The notes under the pieces are model-generated. The model was not told where the DNA came from and did not search any database. It saw only the letters and a program-made list of their open reading frames with translations. DNA of 64,000 nt from Amia ocellicauda (Eukaryota > Chordata > Actinopteri > Amiiformes > Amiidae): the NCBI RefSeq assembly GCF_036373705.1, contig NW_027102664.1, forward strand, positions 372,001 to 436,000, written 5' to 3'. The translations under genes and the position numbers were made by a program. This document shows positions 50,448-62,506 of the stretch, one piece after another. Numbering within the stretch: the stretch's first letter is position 1; each line of letters opens with the position of its first letter.

Positions 50448-52467
50448 ATGTCCGGAAACAACATCAGCGACTTCGATTTAAACGAGTTTTTAGGCAAGTC
50501 TTCAGATTATTTTCATTGACTCAGAGCGTGTTGTGTGCATGTATTGTAAATAAGGCTATAACATTTGTTTTAAGTTCTGTAAAATTATTTTTCAGCCAGT
50601 CAACAGGAGTTAATTCCCAACGCTGAGGAGATCATCTGGAACAACGACGGTAAGATTTTTGTGTTTGCGCTCATGGGTTCTTATGTATGGGTGTGTGTGG
50701 TTTTGAAGCGGCTCATTAGAGTTATGAAAACGTTTTAATATATATTAATGCCGGTCTCTTTAATTACACAGAAACTATCGAAAGGCCTGTGATTAATGTC
50801 TCGACCAAGAGAAGTGGTTGTCCCTAGACAGGCTGTCTGCCGACCGGGTAAGAACTAAACCCCTGTTTGTTTGTATAACGTTTCTGTAAGATGTTTGAGT
50901 CCAGTTTTGTTAATTTTAAAAAATTATCCTGTCTAACAGTATTAAGAAACGTGGTTCGAGACAACGAAAGGCCTTCCACATCGAGGGCTTGTTTCGTTTT
51001 ACCTTCGAGAACCGTAACCTTTCAAGAATCTGAAAGGCCGTCAGCCCCGGTATCTGATAGCTGTGAGTATATGTCTGCAGCCTGTAAGAGGTTAAAGCTT
51101 TTTATAAAGCGGTGTGGTTAAAGGTTAAACATGTCTCTTACCTTCACAGCGGTGCAAAAAGCTAAACCAGCCGAAAAACATAAGAAACGATTATTCTGTG
51201 GAGGTAAGTAAGATCTTTCAAACTTTAATGTTTTTAAAAGGGCTTTGTTTGCCCGTTGAGGGCTAATATTTAAGCGATGGGTGACCGTTTCCTGTAGGGC
51301 GGGGGGTTCTGGGAAAGATCTTTAGAAGTCCGGACAGATCTAGGCTTGTTTCTGGGGAACGTGTTTAGAAATGACCGATTGCCGTACCGTCTGGTTAGGA
51401 AGTAAAGCCGTCCGAAAGGGTTTAGTAAGTTGTTTGGCTTATCTCCCGCTATTATACTTCTGTTTTAAAGTGGTTGTAGGAAAAGGCTTGAAGGTGTTCA
51501 TTGTATTTAATATTTAAACAGATCGTGAAAACGTTTGTGAAACAGGAAGTCCCGGGATCAGGAAGCGTTAACACTTGGAAGGTTCGTTTAAAAATGAAAT
51601 GTTGTTGTGTGTGTGTGTGTTTTATTAACAATATTACAGTTTTTAAAGAAACATTTAAGAAACAGTTTATTTACAGCGGCTTCTCTGTTTTACATTTATT
51701 ATCAAGTCCTAATAAATATATTGTCTGTAAATAATAAGGCGTTGTAGTGAATGTCTAAGGCTATTTTCAAAGGTCTAAAAAAGCTAAAGGTTTTGAATGT
51801 CCTGGACATGTTGTTTTAAGTTTGATTTCTGTCGCCGTTTAAAGATGTAAATGTAAAGTATATTTTTATTCTTCCCAAGACTCTTCTGTGGATGAGCTAT
51901 TGAGGACAATTACCCCGTCTAAGTGGGATCAAACATCTTCCCCGGTGAGATCACCGATAGGATCCCCCACGGTGGTCTTGGAGACCCCCCAACATCTACT
52001 CAGGCCACAGCCTTCTGGGGGTAATTCAACACCCCAGATTCAGCCCGCCGCATTGTCGGGCGGAACAAATACAGGCATCCAACAACCTCAGGGGTCACCG
52101 TCAGTCAGGGCTGACACACCACCCAACGACGGCCTGGTTTCAACATCGTCCCCCCAGACCCGTTTCTTGGCTACAGAAACGCGGAACAGTACCCCGCGCT
52201 TGGCCAGGGTGTTACCGCAAAGGCCTTCTTGGTCTCCGTCCATGAGTATACGCTCGCTCCCTGCCTCCTTCGACCGAGATTTACCGGAGCGACCATCCTT
52301 TGAAGCTGAGCCAGGCCACCAGCCCCCGGAGCTACTTCCTGAAGGTCGGCATGAGTTGCTACATACTTAGTTACAAAATCAAAGACTTGTGTTAGTGGGG
52401 CAAAACCTGGTGATAGAGAGCCAAAACACCCTTATTAATACCCTTACTAACGAATTGTACCGTATTT
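50448..52467 (+). pseudogene. Seven-exon gene, exon 3 frameshifted (copy D)
   Basis: Exons 50448-50493, 50596-50649, 50772-50847, 50940-51062, 51150-51203, 51522-51581 and 51890-52467. Exon 3 lacks eight bases (AATGTCTCGACC for AATGTCTCCGAGGATCGACC), exon 7 lacks twelve (in frame) and has TAG at 52368-52370. Donor 1 is GC. Confidence 0.7.
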
Positions 52468-52652
52468 AATGTATTAATAGACACAAAACGCCTTACTATT
52501 GTGGGTTGTTGGAAAAATAAAAAATAAATTAAAAAATGTCCTGACTTGGTAAAAGAACTCACAAACTAAAGGATTATGAACAAGCTAGGGCCCCAAAAAG
52601 ACCTTCCCGAGAGAACATCCCCGGCCCTGTTGTGAACTCCTATGATGTCCCA

Positions 52653-53450
52653 ATGAACCTGGAACTATTACAAATGATAAATAATTTAAATAACCCCCAA
52701 TTACCACCGATAGAATGTGAATTAACAGACTTACCGGTGAACCCCGACCTGTTACAGATGGTCAATGATCTAAATAACCACCTCCCACCGGTAGCGCTTA
52801 TAGAGGTTCACCCCCTAGTTCACCCCGATTTGTTTGAAATGGTGGAGGCTTTGGAGGAGCTACCCCGACCAAATTCTGCCCCTATTATAAATGATTTGAG
52901 ACAATTAGAACACAGGATGGCGGCAGAAGCAGCCATCACTATAGAGGAGGGTCTTGACATTAACCGGTTGGATATCTTTGAAGGACTTTTACAGGCTTTA
53001 AATGAGCCTCCTCAAAAAGGGGGTTTTGTAGATGTCAGCAGTGGGGGTGTTCGGAATGTGGAGGGTTCTGAGACTGATAAGGCTGTGGAGGACATGCTCT
53101 GTGAGAATGTAGGGGGTGAAGGCTTTGTTCAAAATGATGATGTGTCCAAGAGTACCAGTGATCCCGTGATTATAGATAGACCGGCCTATAACAATTTTGA
53201 AATGATTCAGCGTTTTAATTTTGCAGAACTTTTAAATTGTGACAATTATGCAGAAATATTTGTCAACATACACGAGGCCTTGCAGAAAATGCTTGAACAG
53301 GTTGCTGAAAGGGTCAGACCTCGAGATGTTGTACAGTTAGAACTCAGAGGGGATGATTTGTTTAGCAACCTATCTGTAATGCTGAGTGGAGATAATTTAG
53401 ATGTCTGGCTAAAATCGAAGCGTTATTGCAAAGTAACGCAGCCATCTTAG
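52653..53450 (+). pseudogene. N-terminal polB ORF, out of frame with the main ORF (copy D)
   Basis: Open; same repeat blocks and same frame break as copies B and C. Confidence 0.65.
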
Positions 53451-56400
53451 CTGATGAAAGTCTGTCTCTGGTAATGAATGTGGTTCGTAACCCTGAGGGT
53501 GGGGCGCTTAGAAGACTGTCGAAATGCTTGAAGAACGACATAATTAGGACCAAGCTCAGGCAATTAGTGGTGAGTTCCAGTGGGGACAATAAGCTCTGTT
53601 TTGCTTACAGTTTAATAAAACTACTCACCCCCGACATGCCTGAACCCCAAGCTCTGCAAGAGGCTTTAATGCTTCATCAGAGGGCCGGCTTAAACTCTCA
53701 ACAGATGGTTACCTTTTCAGACATCACCAAGTTTGAGGAGTTGTTGTCTTTAAAAATTGTTGTGTGGTACCGTTGTGAGGTAAAGGAAGTATTTGTGAAA
53801 TTTCAGATACATCCTGAAACCCATACACAGACACTGTTTCTCTTCCTAAGTGATAGTCATTACTTTGGAATAAAGAGTTTGACGGCTTTTTTGGGTTGTT
53901 CGTATGTTTGTCATTGGTGTTATAAGGCCTTCAATGATAAGCTTAAGCACCGCTGTGACGGTTACTGTAACGTCTGTTTCAATCCGCAATGTCGTAAGGG
54001 TTTGGCCCCTACCATCCGATGTAAAGATTGCTTAAGGATTTGTCTCTCAGCGTTCTGTTTTTCCGAGCATAAGGTACAGAGGGCCGCTGCTGAGGGGGTT
54101 AAAAAACGGAGTTATTGTGATCAAACTAAATATTGCCCGCAGTGTTGCCTCCAGTACCGTTTTCATGAGGTTAAACCACACAAATGTCTGGAGCCGAGAT
54201 GCAGGATCTGTAATGCTGATTTAACCCCGGGGTCCGAACACCAGTGCTTTATTCAGCCGGTTAAAAAGGAGCCGCCGCACAACCGGTATGTCTTTTTTGC
54301 TTTTGAATGCCGGCAAGAAAACGGGGTCCACGTTGCTAATTATATACACTGTATTGACATGTTGGATCGTGAGTGGTCAGCTAGCGGTGAGAGTTGTGTC
54401 AGGGATTTCTTTACGCGGTATCGCGGTCCAAAATACCTCAATTACACATTTATTGCCCACAATGCTAAGGGTTATGATTCTTACATTTTGATGAAGTATC
54501 TGGTGGAAAATGGGGTGACCCCAAAAATAATAGCTCAGGGTAGCAAGATCATGTGTTTCACCGACGAAGCTTTCAACTAACGTTACATAGACTCGTTAAA
54601 TTTCCTCCCCATGAAATTGAGCGCTTTGCCTAAGGCTCTGGGTTTTGAGGCTCAGAAGAAAGGTTGGTTCTGCCATTTTTTTAATACTAAGGACACTCAA
54701 AATTATCGAGGGTCCTACCCGCCCGCCTCTTATTATGGGGTTGATACTATGATGTCTCATGAGAGGGAGGAATTCTTTAAATGGTACAATACGGTTAAGG
54801 GAGGTGTTTTTGATTTCCGAGAAGAGATGGCCGCTTATTGTAAAAATGATGTGGTGATCCTTAAAGAAGCCTGTGTGCGTTTCAAGGTTATCAACACATC
54901 GGGTCTCGACCCTTTGCAAAGTGTGACCATAGCGTCTCTCTGCATGAAAATGTATCGGTCCAATTTCTTGCAGAAAAACACTATAGCGGTCACCACTTCT
55001 GACAACTATCGTGCTAGACAAAATAACTTTTCGACTGTCTCCATACAGTGGCTGGAATACCTGAGTGCCCGGGATAACATCTTCATCAGACATGCTTTAA
55101 ATCAAGGGGAAGTCAAAATGGGGCCTTACTACTTAGACGGTTTTAGCGACGTGTCCGGGCGGCTTACCGCTTATGAGTTTGCAGGTTGTATTTACCATGG
55201 CTGTCCTCAGTGCTTCGACCCAAACACCTTTAACCCCGTAACACAAAAACTCTGCGGTGATATGTACTATGATTTCCAGGAACGAATTGAAACTTTAAAA
55301 AACACCTATGGTTTGAACGTGCTGGTGATTTGGAAACACGAGTGGACGACCCTGAAGCAACAGGAAGCGGGGGTACAACGGTTTATGGAAACCTTGGACT
55401 TTCCTGAACGTCTAGAGCCCCGGGATTCGTTATTTGGGGGTCGTACCAACGCCCTCTGTTTACATTATGAGGTAAAGGAGGGTGAGAGAGTAGATTACTA
55501 TGATTTCACCAGTCTGTACCCTTATGTCAACAAGACCAAAATGTACCCGGTGGGGCGTCCAACCATTGTTTATCGTGACTTTCTCGAAATCGGACATTAC
55601 TTTGGTTTGATCAAAGTCACCATGTACCCTCCTCGCGAGCTGTTCTTACCCATGTTGCCTTACAGGTGTTCGGGAAAATTGATGTTCCCTCTGTGTAGAA
55701 CGTGTGTGGAAACTGAAAATCAAACTACCTCTTGTCTGCACAGTGATGAAGAGAGAGCGCTGACGGGTGTCTGGTGTAGCATTGAGCTTGACAAGGCGGT
55801 GGAGAAAGGTTACAGAGTCGGTAAGGTGAATGAGGTTTGGCATTTTTCTGAAAAATCTGATACTCTTCTTGCTGATTACATTATGACCCATCTGAAAGGG
55901 AAACAGGAGGCATCGGGCTATCCCTCATGGTGTGTTGACTCCGCGGCCAAAGAGCGATACGTTCAGCAATATTTTGAAAAGGAAGGGATCCGTCTAGAGC
56001 CAGGGAACATAACTGTAAACCCCGCCAAGAGACAAATGTCCAAACAGATTTTAAACAGTCTGTGGGGTAAGTTTGGGGAAAGAAATTACCGTCTAAACAC
56101 AACCTTGATTAAAACCCCTGAACAGTTTATAGAATTTATGTTTTCCAAACAACATGCAGTATCACACTTTCAATTCTTAAATGACCACGTGGCACAGGTC
56201 CAGTGGAGGGCCCCTAAAGATTTCCCCACCAAACAGGGGAACGTTAATGTTTTCATAGCGGTTTTTACCACGGCTTACGCCCGGCTTGAACTGTACAACT
56301 TAATGGATCAGTTGCAGGAACGCACGCTCTATCATGATACTGACTCTGTAATCTTTGTCACCAGGCCAGGGGATTGGGTCCCTCCCCTCGGGGACTACCT

Positions 56401-56758
56401 TGGGGAGTTAACGAGCGAACTAGATCCTCAGGACCACATAGTGGAGTTTGTTTCAGGGGGTCCTAAGACTTACGCATACAGAACGGCTGCGGGTAAGACC
56501 TGTATGAAAGTTAAGGGTTTCACTCTGAACCATTGTAACAACAAGCTCATTAACATCAAGTCTCTGACGACCCTGGTAGAAAGTTTTGTAACCGAGAAAG
56601 ACGCGCCTCCTCGTGAGATTATTACAGCCGGAAATCAGATCTATCGCAATAAAAAGGGGTAAATGTTGGAAAATAGATCACTAAACAAACGATTCAGGGT
56701 GGTGTACAATAAAAGAGTGTTGAAGACTGATTATACCACTCTGCCTTATGGATATTAG
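53426..56758 (+). pseudogene. POLB: Protein-primed family B DNA polymerase (copy D, fewest lesions)
   Basis: Apart from the two shared lesions (N-terminal frameshift and TAA 54578-54580), the frame is open from 53426 to 56662. A private TAA at 56660-56662 trims about 32 codons. The N-terminal 230 codons hold a long run of CxxC pairs (from 'CSYVCHWC' to 'SEHQC') that look like zinc sites. Exonuclease I is FFAFE (54299-54301). Motifs A, B (KQILNSLWGK) and C (YHDTDS) are intact. Six bases (two codons) are missing near 54885. Confidence 0.95.
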
Positions 56759-57419
56759 CAGTGGTTTTGATAACAGACTTCAACACCCTTTCTCCTGTAT
56801 TATAGCCTGTCCCTCCAATTCGGGGAAGAGCTATCTTATAAAGAACATCATAGAAGATGTGGACACAACCGTGTCCCAAGCTCTTGACAACATAGTGTGG
56901 TGTTACTCTTGCTGGCAACCTCTCTACGATGATTTGGCTTCGAAAAAAAATAATCTGAAATTTGTGCAAGGTCTCCCCGCCTCGTTGTGTGACGATGACT
57001 TGTTCCCGCCCAGTCAAACTAATCTAGTGATCCTTGATGACCTGATGGAGCAGGCCGGTGACAACAGTGAAGTGGAAAAAGCTTTCACAAAGTACACTCA
57101 TCATAGGAATTTAAGTATTATTTATTTAGTTCAAAATCTATTTTTTCAAGGTAAAAAAAGCTGCACTATTAATTTATATGCCAATTATATAATTATTTTT
57201 AAAAAACCCAGAGATAAACTACAGGTCACCGTCTTGGCTCGTCAAATGTACCCTAACCAGACCAAGTTCTTTTTGGAGGCATTTGAGGATGCCACCAAAA
57301 AACCCTATGGGGACTTGATTGCGGACTTAAAAGCACAAACCCCAGAAGACTTTCGCCTCAGAACAGGTTTGTGCCCACCCGATTGGCCGGCAGTGTATGT
57401 GCTAAAGAAAAGGAAATAA
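56748..57419 (+). CDS. ATP: Packaging ATPase with altered P-loop (copy D)
   Basis: 223 codons open. The P-loop starts CPSNSGKS, so the first glycine is cysteine while the lysine is kept. Also 'MDISSGFDN' and 'PPSQTNLVILDD' substitutions. Confidence 0.9.
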   Translation: MDISSGFDNRLQHPFSCIIACPSNSGKSYLIKNIIEDVDTTVSQALDNIVWCYSCWQPLYDDLASKKNNLKFVQGLPASLCDDDLFPPSQTNLVILDDLMEQAGDNSEVEKAFTKYTHHRNLSIIYLVQNLFFQGKKSCTINLYANYIIIFKKPRDKLQVTVLARQMYPNQTKFFLEAFEDATKKPYGDLIADLKAQTPEDFRLRTGLCPPDWPAVYVLKKRK

Positions 57420-57425
57420 ATAAGA

Positions 57426-57760
57426 ATGTCTGTTCGGATTAAAAGAAATCTGCCGCTTTTGCAAATGTTATTTGAGGGGAGCCCGTGCCATAGGAAGCTG
57501 TGCTGGCAGGGGCCCCCTCGGATTTGATCGAGACCCTGTGTGAAATAGCTTTTAACATCTTACGCGGTAATATACCCCTAACCACTTCTCAACATTCTAA
57601 ACTCAAAAAACAAAAAGCGGTTATCAAGATCATCGCTAATAAGAAGTATTCTATTAAAAGAAAAAGAAAGAAGATTAATCAAACCGGGGGTTTTATAGGA
57701 CCGCTGTTGAGCATAGCCGTGCCTTTCCTAACCAGTCTTCTAGCTTCCAGAGTGGGTTAA
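57426..57760 (+). pseudogene. 111-aa basic protein, frameshifted (copy D)
   Basis: One A is missing near 57496 (AGGAAGCTG for AGGAAAGCTG), separating the first 23 codons from the rest. Confidence 0.8.
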
Positions 57761-57762
57761 TA

Positions 57763-58506
57763 ATGGAATATGCTCAGAAAATGTTTTTGATCCCTCAGGA
57801 GCAGCTTGAGAAACTGAGAAAAAATGTTGTCGGGCCAGAGCCCATTAGACAAACGTCCGAAAACAACCTGGACTCTGAAATGAAAGCTATACAGGCCAGG
57901 GCCGATTTAAATCAGTATTCCAAAGCCCAGTTGTATACCAACACGTTACAGCGCTACCTCCGTCTGGTTAGACAGGGTGAAAAAGATCAAAACATTTTAA
58001 CTTTAACCATGGCCTCTCAAGAAAATGGTTCTGGGGCTGATGCGGGGGGTACGGTTGATAAAGATGTTGCGGTGACCGAACCTGTTGAGAGTTCAGAGGG
58101 AGATGTTGTAACGGATGTTTTGAGAAACATGCCGGCCAGAAGCAAAAGACATGCAGAATATATCCTGCACAAAATGGTTCAGAAACCGCGGGTAACGGCT
58201 TGGAATGAACAGGGTGAATTTGTTTTTAAAGGACAACTGATCAAAGGTTCACACATGTTTGATTTGTTGAAGAGTGTCACTAGCACTAATAAGGTACCCG
58301 ATAGTCGCCGACCTGTAGGCTGGAATGCTTTCCTACAGGCAATGGCCTGTCTGAACATGCCCCAATCAACAGTTCCTAACCAGGAAACGCGACAAAAAAT
58401 CCGTCTGTGTAAAGAGGTGGAGCCTGATCTGACTCCGATATCTCATTACTCTGACCGTGCTGAGCGACCATCCTCAGGATCTATCCATCGTTGGGAAGCT
58501 TATTAA
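57763..58506 (+). CDS. 247-aa conserved Polinton protein (copy D)
   Basis: Open and full length; ends just before the convergent poly(A) region. Confidence 0.75.
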   Translation: MEYAQKMFLIPQEQLEKLRKNVVGPEPIRQTSENNLDSEMKAIQARADLNQYSKAQLYTNTLQRYLRLVRQGEKDQNILTLTMASQENGSGADAGGTVDKDVAVTEPVESSEGDVVTDVLRNMPARSKRHAEYILHKMVQKPRVTAWNEQGEFVFKGQLIKGSHMFDLLKSVTSTNKVPDSRRPVGWNAFLQAMACLNMPQSTVPNQETRQKIRLCKEVEPDLTPISHYSDRAERPSSGSIHRWEAY

Positions 58507-58675
58507 TCTCATGTTTTTATTTGTCTCCCCTGTAAATAATGACCCGACAAACAATTTTTTTTTTTTTTTCAAATGTTGTTCATTTATTTATACCATAACC
58601 CCTGCTTTGTATAAGAATTGTGTTGAATAAAAACAAAACTAATGATTCAAAGGCTGTTTTCATTATTTTTTCACC

Positions 58676-59338
58676 TTAACACGCATGACATCTTTTAAAA
58701 TCCTCACAAGAACACCCCATCTGTATACATGGCTGGCTAGGGTCGTAAGTCATTGTGTTATAAGGGGGGGTCCACAGTGTCCTGACAAACTCTGCCACTT
58801 TTTTATCATTTTGGCCTAAATCCTCACTGTACAAGGCCATAATATCGGGGTATGACCTTCCTTTAGATCTATGATATAAGAAAAACACACAGTGTTGACC
58901 ACAAGTGAAGGTCTGAAGACTTTGTACTTGACGACCGCTGTAAATGGTTTCTTGACAGTTGTTGAGCAGAAAGTTATTGATCTTCCGAGGGAAAGGTCTG
59001 AAATCCGGGGGGATGCTCATTGGGTCGCCTGGTGGTTTGTGGGGTGTTTCTACATCCATTGGACTGACCCCCTCCTGAGACGCACAGACGGTAGACAGTT
59101 CGGCAAAATCGAGGCCCTCCATGAGCTCCAGAGGCTGGGGATCCCCGAGACTCATTTGGATATCCATCGCACCGCATGTTGTTTCGTCCTGAGGGACCGG
59201 GGTCTGAGGTCTCGGAGAGTAACCGCAGTCAGAGGGTTCCGGAGTGTATACAAAATCTGGGAAATAGAACCAGGGGTGATCCCGGGTTTGAAGAGGCCTG
59301 TAGAGCCTGTCGACATCCGCAGCTTTCGGGTAAGACAT
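58676..59338 (-). CDS. Chimeric ORF: Cys/His-protein N-terminus fused in frame to protease C-terminus (copy D)
   Basis: 220 codons from the Cys/His-gene ATG (MSYPK). The first ~111 are the proline-rich region of that gene. The rest, from PPDFRPFPRK, is the C-terminal part of the protease. The fusion keeps the protease Cys motif (FTCGQHCVFF) but not the catalytic His or acidic residue, and lacks the Cys/His domain. It arose at the 59011/59012 deletion junction and keeps the TATA box and CRE at 59374-59402. An active protease is very unlikely. Confidence 0.85.
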   Translation of the reverse strand: MSYPKAADVDRLYRPLQTRDHPWFYFPDFVYTPEPSDCGYSPRPQTPVPQDETTCGAMDIQMSLGDPQPLELMEGLDFAELSTVCASQEGVSPMDVETPHKPPGDPMSIPPDFRPFPRKINNFLLNNCQETIYSGRQVQSLQTFTCGQHCVFFLYHRSKGRSYPDIMALYSEDLGQNDKKVAEFVRTLWTPPYNTMTYDPSQPCIQMGCSCEDFKRCHAC

Positions 59339-59373
59339 TCTCTTTAATTTTAAACCATGAATGAATTGTTGCG

Positions 59374-59402
59374 CCTTTTATCCTATCTCTTCACTACGTC
59401 AC
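59374..59402 (-). promoter_or_regulatory. TATA box and CRE ahead of the chimeric ORF (copy D)
   Basis: GGATAAAAGG at 59374-59383 and GTGACGTA at 59395-59402 on minus, unchanged from the parent gene. Confidence 0.6.
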
Positions 59403-59416
59403 GACACACCGCCCTC

Positions 59417-60127
59417 TTAGAAGAGAGTAGCCCCTGAGCCGTCAGACCCCCCTCCAAAACCCCACACGTCATCTGTTTTATCATCGTCGTCGTCATTCAA
59501 GGGGGATATATAATCCATAATCCAGCATATTCTCCTTCTAACCAAATCCAGTTGCGAACATTTGGTCAAGATGTCAAAACCATCATTTATACAGTTTATG
59601 ACCTCTTTAAAGAACGGCCAGTCCACGGCGTCAAACATAATTTCAGTAACCTGTTTTTCTGGATCCTCCACACCCCCTTCAATAGGGTTTGTAATCAGGG
59701 TACTGCTAAACAAAACCTTACGATCTGAAGTTAGAGATAGACTCTTCACCACTCTACCGTAGTTCTGCAAGCTTTCCCATTCACACCTTTCAAAACCCTG
59801 AGTCGGAGACTCCATTTCGCATTCTCTTGGACCCTCTTGCAAGCCTTCTAGAGCCTTATCCACAAGCCCCAGATCTCTCCAGGCCATCACCTTCAACCAG
59901 TCCTCATAAGAGTATTCAATTACCGTCTCAAAAGGTTCCAACGTACCCTCCTTCTCTCCCAAAGCAAAAAGCTCCACTCCAACATAGCTGGGATCCCTTT
60001 TAAAGCGGTAACCCCGTCGAGCCCCCCAGAACAACACCCAGGAGCGTTCAATCTTCAAATTGGTGAGTACAGGAACCCTTGCCCGGGATTGTTTCTTGCG
60101 GGGTTTCATGTTGATGTCGCTGGACAT
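59417..60127 (-). CDS. 236-aa protein, function unknown (copy D)
   Basis: Open and full length; a few substitutions (VDKALEG, LSLTSDRK). Confidence 0.7.
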   Translation of the reverse strand: MSSDINMKPRKKQSRARVPVLTNLKIERSWVLFWGARRGYRFKRDPSYVGVELFALGEKEGTLEPFETVIEYSYEDWLKVMAWRDLGLVDKALEGLQEGPRECEMESPTQGFERCEWESLQNYGRVVKSLSLTSDRKVLFSSTLITNPIEGGVEDPEKQVTEIMFDAVDWPFFKEVINCINDGFDILTKCSQLDLVRRRICWIMDYISPLNDDDDDKTDDVWGFGGGSDGSGATLF

Positions 60128-60245
60128 GTTGAAGAAGCGGGATGTTTCTGATGCTGAGAATTAAAGAGGTATTGCCTAAAAGCAGCTCGGGTTCTTAAAT
60201 AGAGAGGAGAGTTTCGGGGCGTTGCCTTCAGAGGGGTGGGGGTAT

Positions 60246-60430
60246 TTATGGGTGGCCTTGAAGTTCAGGGTTTTATGGGTGTACACTTTCTGACGGATAT
60301 GACGTAGGAATAATTAAGGAAATAACTCTACCTAAAATCACGCCCCCCAATTATGACGTAGGAATATTAATAAGCTTAGGGCATACGTCATAACAAAATA
60401 GGCCGCGCCCAAAAAACCCTACTATCTACT
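60246..60430 (+). repeat. Right TIR (copy D), 185 bp
   Basis: As copy A, with two changes near its inner end (CCTTGAAGTTCAGG for CCTTGTTGTTCAGG). Confidence 0.96.
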
Positions 60431-61050
60431 CTTATGTAGTTGAAGGCGCAGTATAGCTCTGATAGTCTGGTGGTGACGGAAGACCACCAGCCGTTTGAAC
60501 AATCCATTCAGCATCACCTTGTTGGGCTAAGTGCAGGCACTGTCTGAGCGCAGGGCGTCCTGCCTTTGAAAGAGTTTCCGAAGTGTCCTGATGTGCCCTT
60601 TAGCAATGCCAAACAGGTCAGTGAAAATGGCATCCTTTCGCGGCACTTCAGACGCCATCTCACAGCCTAGCCGACCTGAAACGCCACAGCCCGTTTTACC
60701 AGCAGGCTTCAACGGTAACCGTTCGAAGCAAGAAGTGGCAGTGTCGGTTTCCGTAGCATAGCGGTTATCACATTCGCCTCACATGCGAAAGGTCCCTGGT
60801 TCGAAACTGTTTGGAAACAACCCGCGGTGCGCGCGTACCAGTGCCGTGTTACCTGTCGCCATCTCTCTGCCCCAAGGCTGGCCGTCGTTTTCTCTTCATC
60901 GGAGTGGCAAAAAATCCTGACCTTGAGAACAAACGATCGCAGAAGGGTAGCTTTGCGAGGCGCTGGAACTGACACTTTTAAAATCGATACATGTTGTTGC
61001 TGTTACAATACGACCGTAGCAGGATAGGCGACATTGCTGTTACTTTTATG
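60431..61050 (+). other. Host spacer, short hybrid tRNA unit
   Basis: 620 bp, same AAC-to-CAC hybrid layout as 29682-30300 and sharing its variants (for example GTAGCATAGCG), so the two spacers are duplicates. CTTATG at the left edge; the right edge reads TTTATG (61045-61050). No protein gene. Confidence 0.85.
60747..60818 (+). pseudogene. tRNA-Val (CAC) relic
   Basis: Anticodon arm intact, T stem broken (CCTGG/CTGTT). Same lineage as 29998-30068 but retains the D-loop base missing there. Confidence 0.75.
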
Positions 61051-61235
61051 AGTAGATAGTAGGGTTTTTTGGGCGCGGCCTATTTTGTTATGACGTATGC
61101 CCTAAGCTTATTAATATTCCTACGTCATAATTGGGGGGCGTGATTTTAGGTAGAGTTATATCCTTAATTATTCCTACGTCATATCCGTCAGAAAGTGTAC
61201 ACCCATAAAACCCTGAACAACAAGGCCGCCCATAA
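61051..61235 (+). repeat. Left TIR (copy E), 185 bp
   Basis: Same as copy C. The flanking hexamer is TTTATG, one base different from the others. Confidence 0.96.
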
Positions 61236-62433
61236 CCTGTTGTTCTTGTTGTTCTTGTTGGTCAGCTGTAGAGTGTGAATGGGTCGGCTCTTCCTGTAGT
61301 GGTTGGGGGTCTTTTTTAAATATACATGTAATGGTTTAGTAAATCTAAACCGTTATAAGATCAACAAGTTCTGTTGTCTGTAATGGTCCCAGGTCTTAAC
61401 AATGCCAGTTTTGAATAGTGCGTTTATCATATTCACACTGTCTCTGTCTGTCTCTCTCTCTCTCTCTCTCGCCCAATCATTTTATAAGATCAACAAGTTC
61501 TGTTGTCTGTTATGATCCCAGGTCCTAACAATGCCTGTTTTGCATAGGGTTCTTATGTTATCCACACTGTATCTCGCTCTGTCTCTCCCCTCAAATTTAA
61601 TTAAAAATTAAATTAAAAAAGAGGGTGTGTGTGTGGGTGTTTGTGTGTATAGGTTAATTGTTTTTGTAAAAAAAAAAAAAAAAAGCTGTGGTTATATTTG
61701 ATCTCTCACATAATGTGTTCAGTCGTTTTACTTAAATACATTCTAGGGTCTTAAAGCTCATAAGAGTTAGACTTAAGATAAGGATATGCTTTTAAGGTAT
61801 TTTAGCAGTCTCAATCCCTGATGATAAGGAATCGTTTAAAAAATAAAAACAACTGATCACTCAATGCTAAATAGATCACAACACTCAAGGCTAAATCACT
61901 CACACCATGGGGGGCGGGGGTGGGCTCAGACAACAGTAGGTATGGCGTGTGGTATCAAAACATTCAGAATACTTTTAACCTATATAATTTATAAGCTTTG
62001 TAAAATAAACCCAAATATCTCTTTTGCGGGGATAAACGCTGTTCTGAGTAGTTTGTGACTTGTTTAATACCAAACAAAGCATCGCTATTAAAAAAAAAAA
62101 AAAAAAAATCACTGTAAAAGCGCTAGTTATTTTAGATCTTTATGGTTATTTTCTTGGCTCAGGTTGTTTTTTAGCGCTTATAAAGGCCTGAAATATTCTT
62201 AGTGGTTGATGACTATAGGTCTTGATGCTTAAAAATGTTTTTTTGAGAGACCAAAAGGTTCTAATAAAAGTTTAGAGTAGAGAGGAGAGAGATCGTCTCC
62301 ATCTTGGTTTCTATTTGAAATTTGATGCAGTGTCATTTTATTGGTTGGTTTTGATATGTTAATTGGTAACAGGGCAGCACAAAGGCCAGACCAGAACAAT
62401 GCCTTACAAGAAGATCCGGCATGTTGACATCAG
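61236..62433 (+). other. Left non-coding arm (copy E)
   Basis: Same features as copy C: TTG/TTC tract, diverged direct repeats with (TC)n, poly(A) runs near 61669 and 62090. No gene is supported. Confidence 0.6.
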
Positions 62434-62439
62434 TATAAG
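62434..62439 (+). promoter_or_regulatory. TATA-like box of the seven-exon gene (copy E)
   Basis: TATAAG, 73 bp before the start position. Confidence 0.5.
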
Positions 62440-62506
62440 TATGAAGGTCTGGTCTTCAGCTCGACAGACTCATACTGACCTTTCGATTTAAGACTAAAGA
62501 TCAACA

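Larger units (their letters stand above)
48996..60430 (+). mobile_element. Polinton/adintovirus-like element, copy D (internal deletion)
   Basis: 11,435 bp with both TIRs. About 5 kb is missing at 59011/59012, removing MCP, pVI/pX, penton, integrase, Bcl-2-like and parts of two genes. The 247-aa and 236-aa genes are open, and polB has the fewest private lesions of any copy. Confidence 0.95.
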
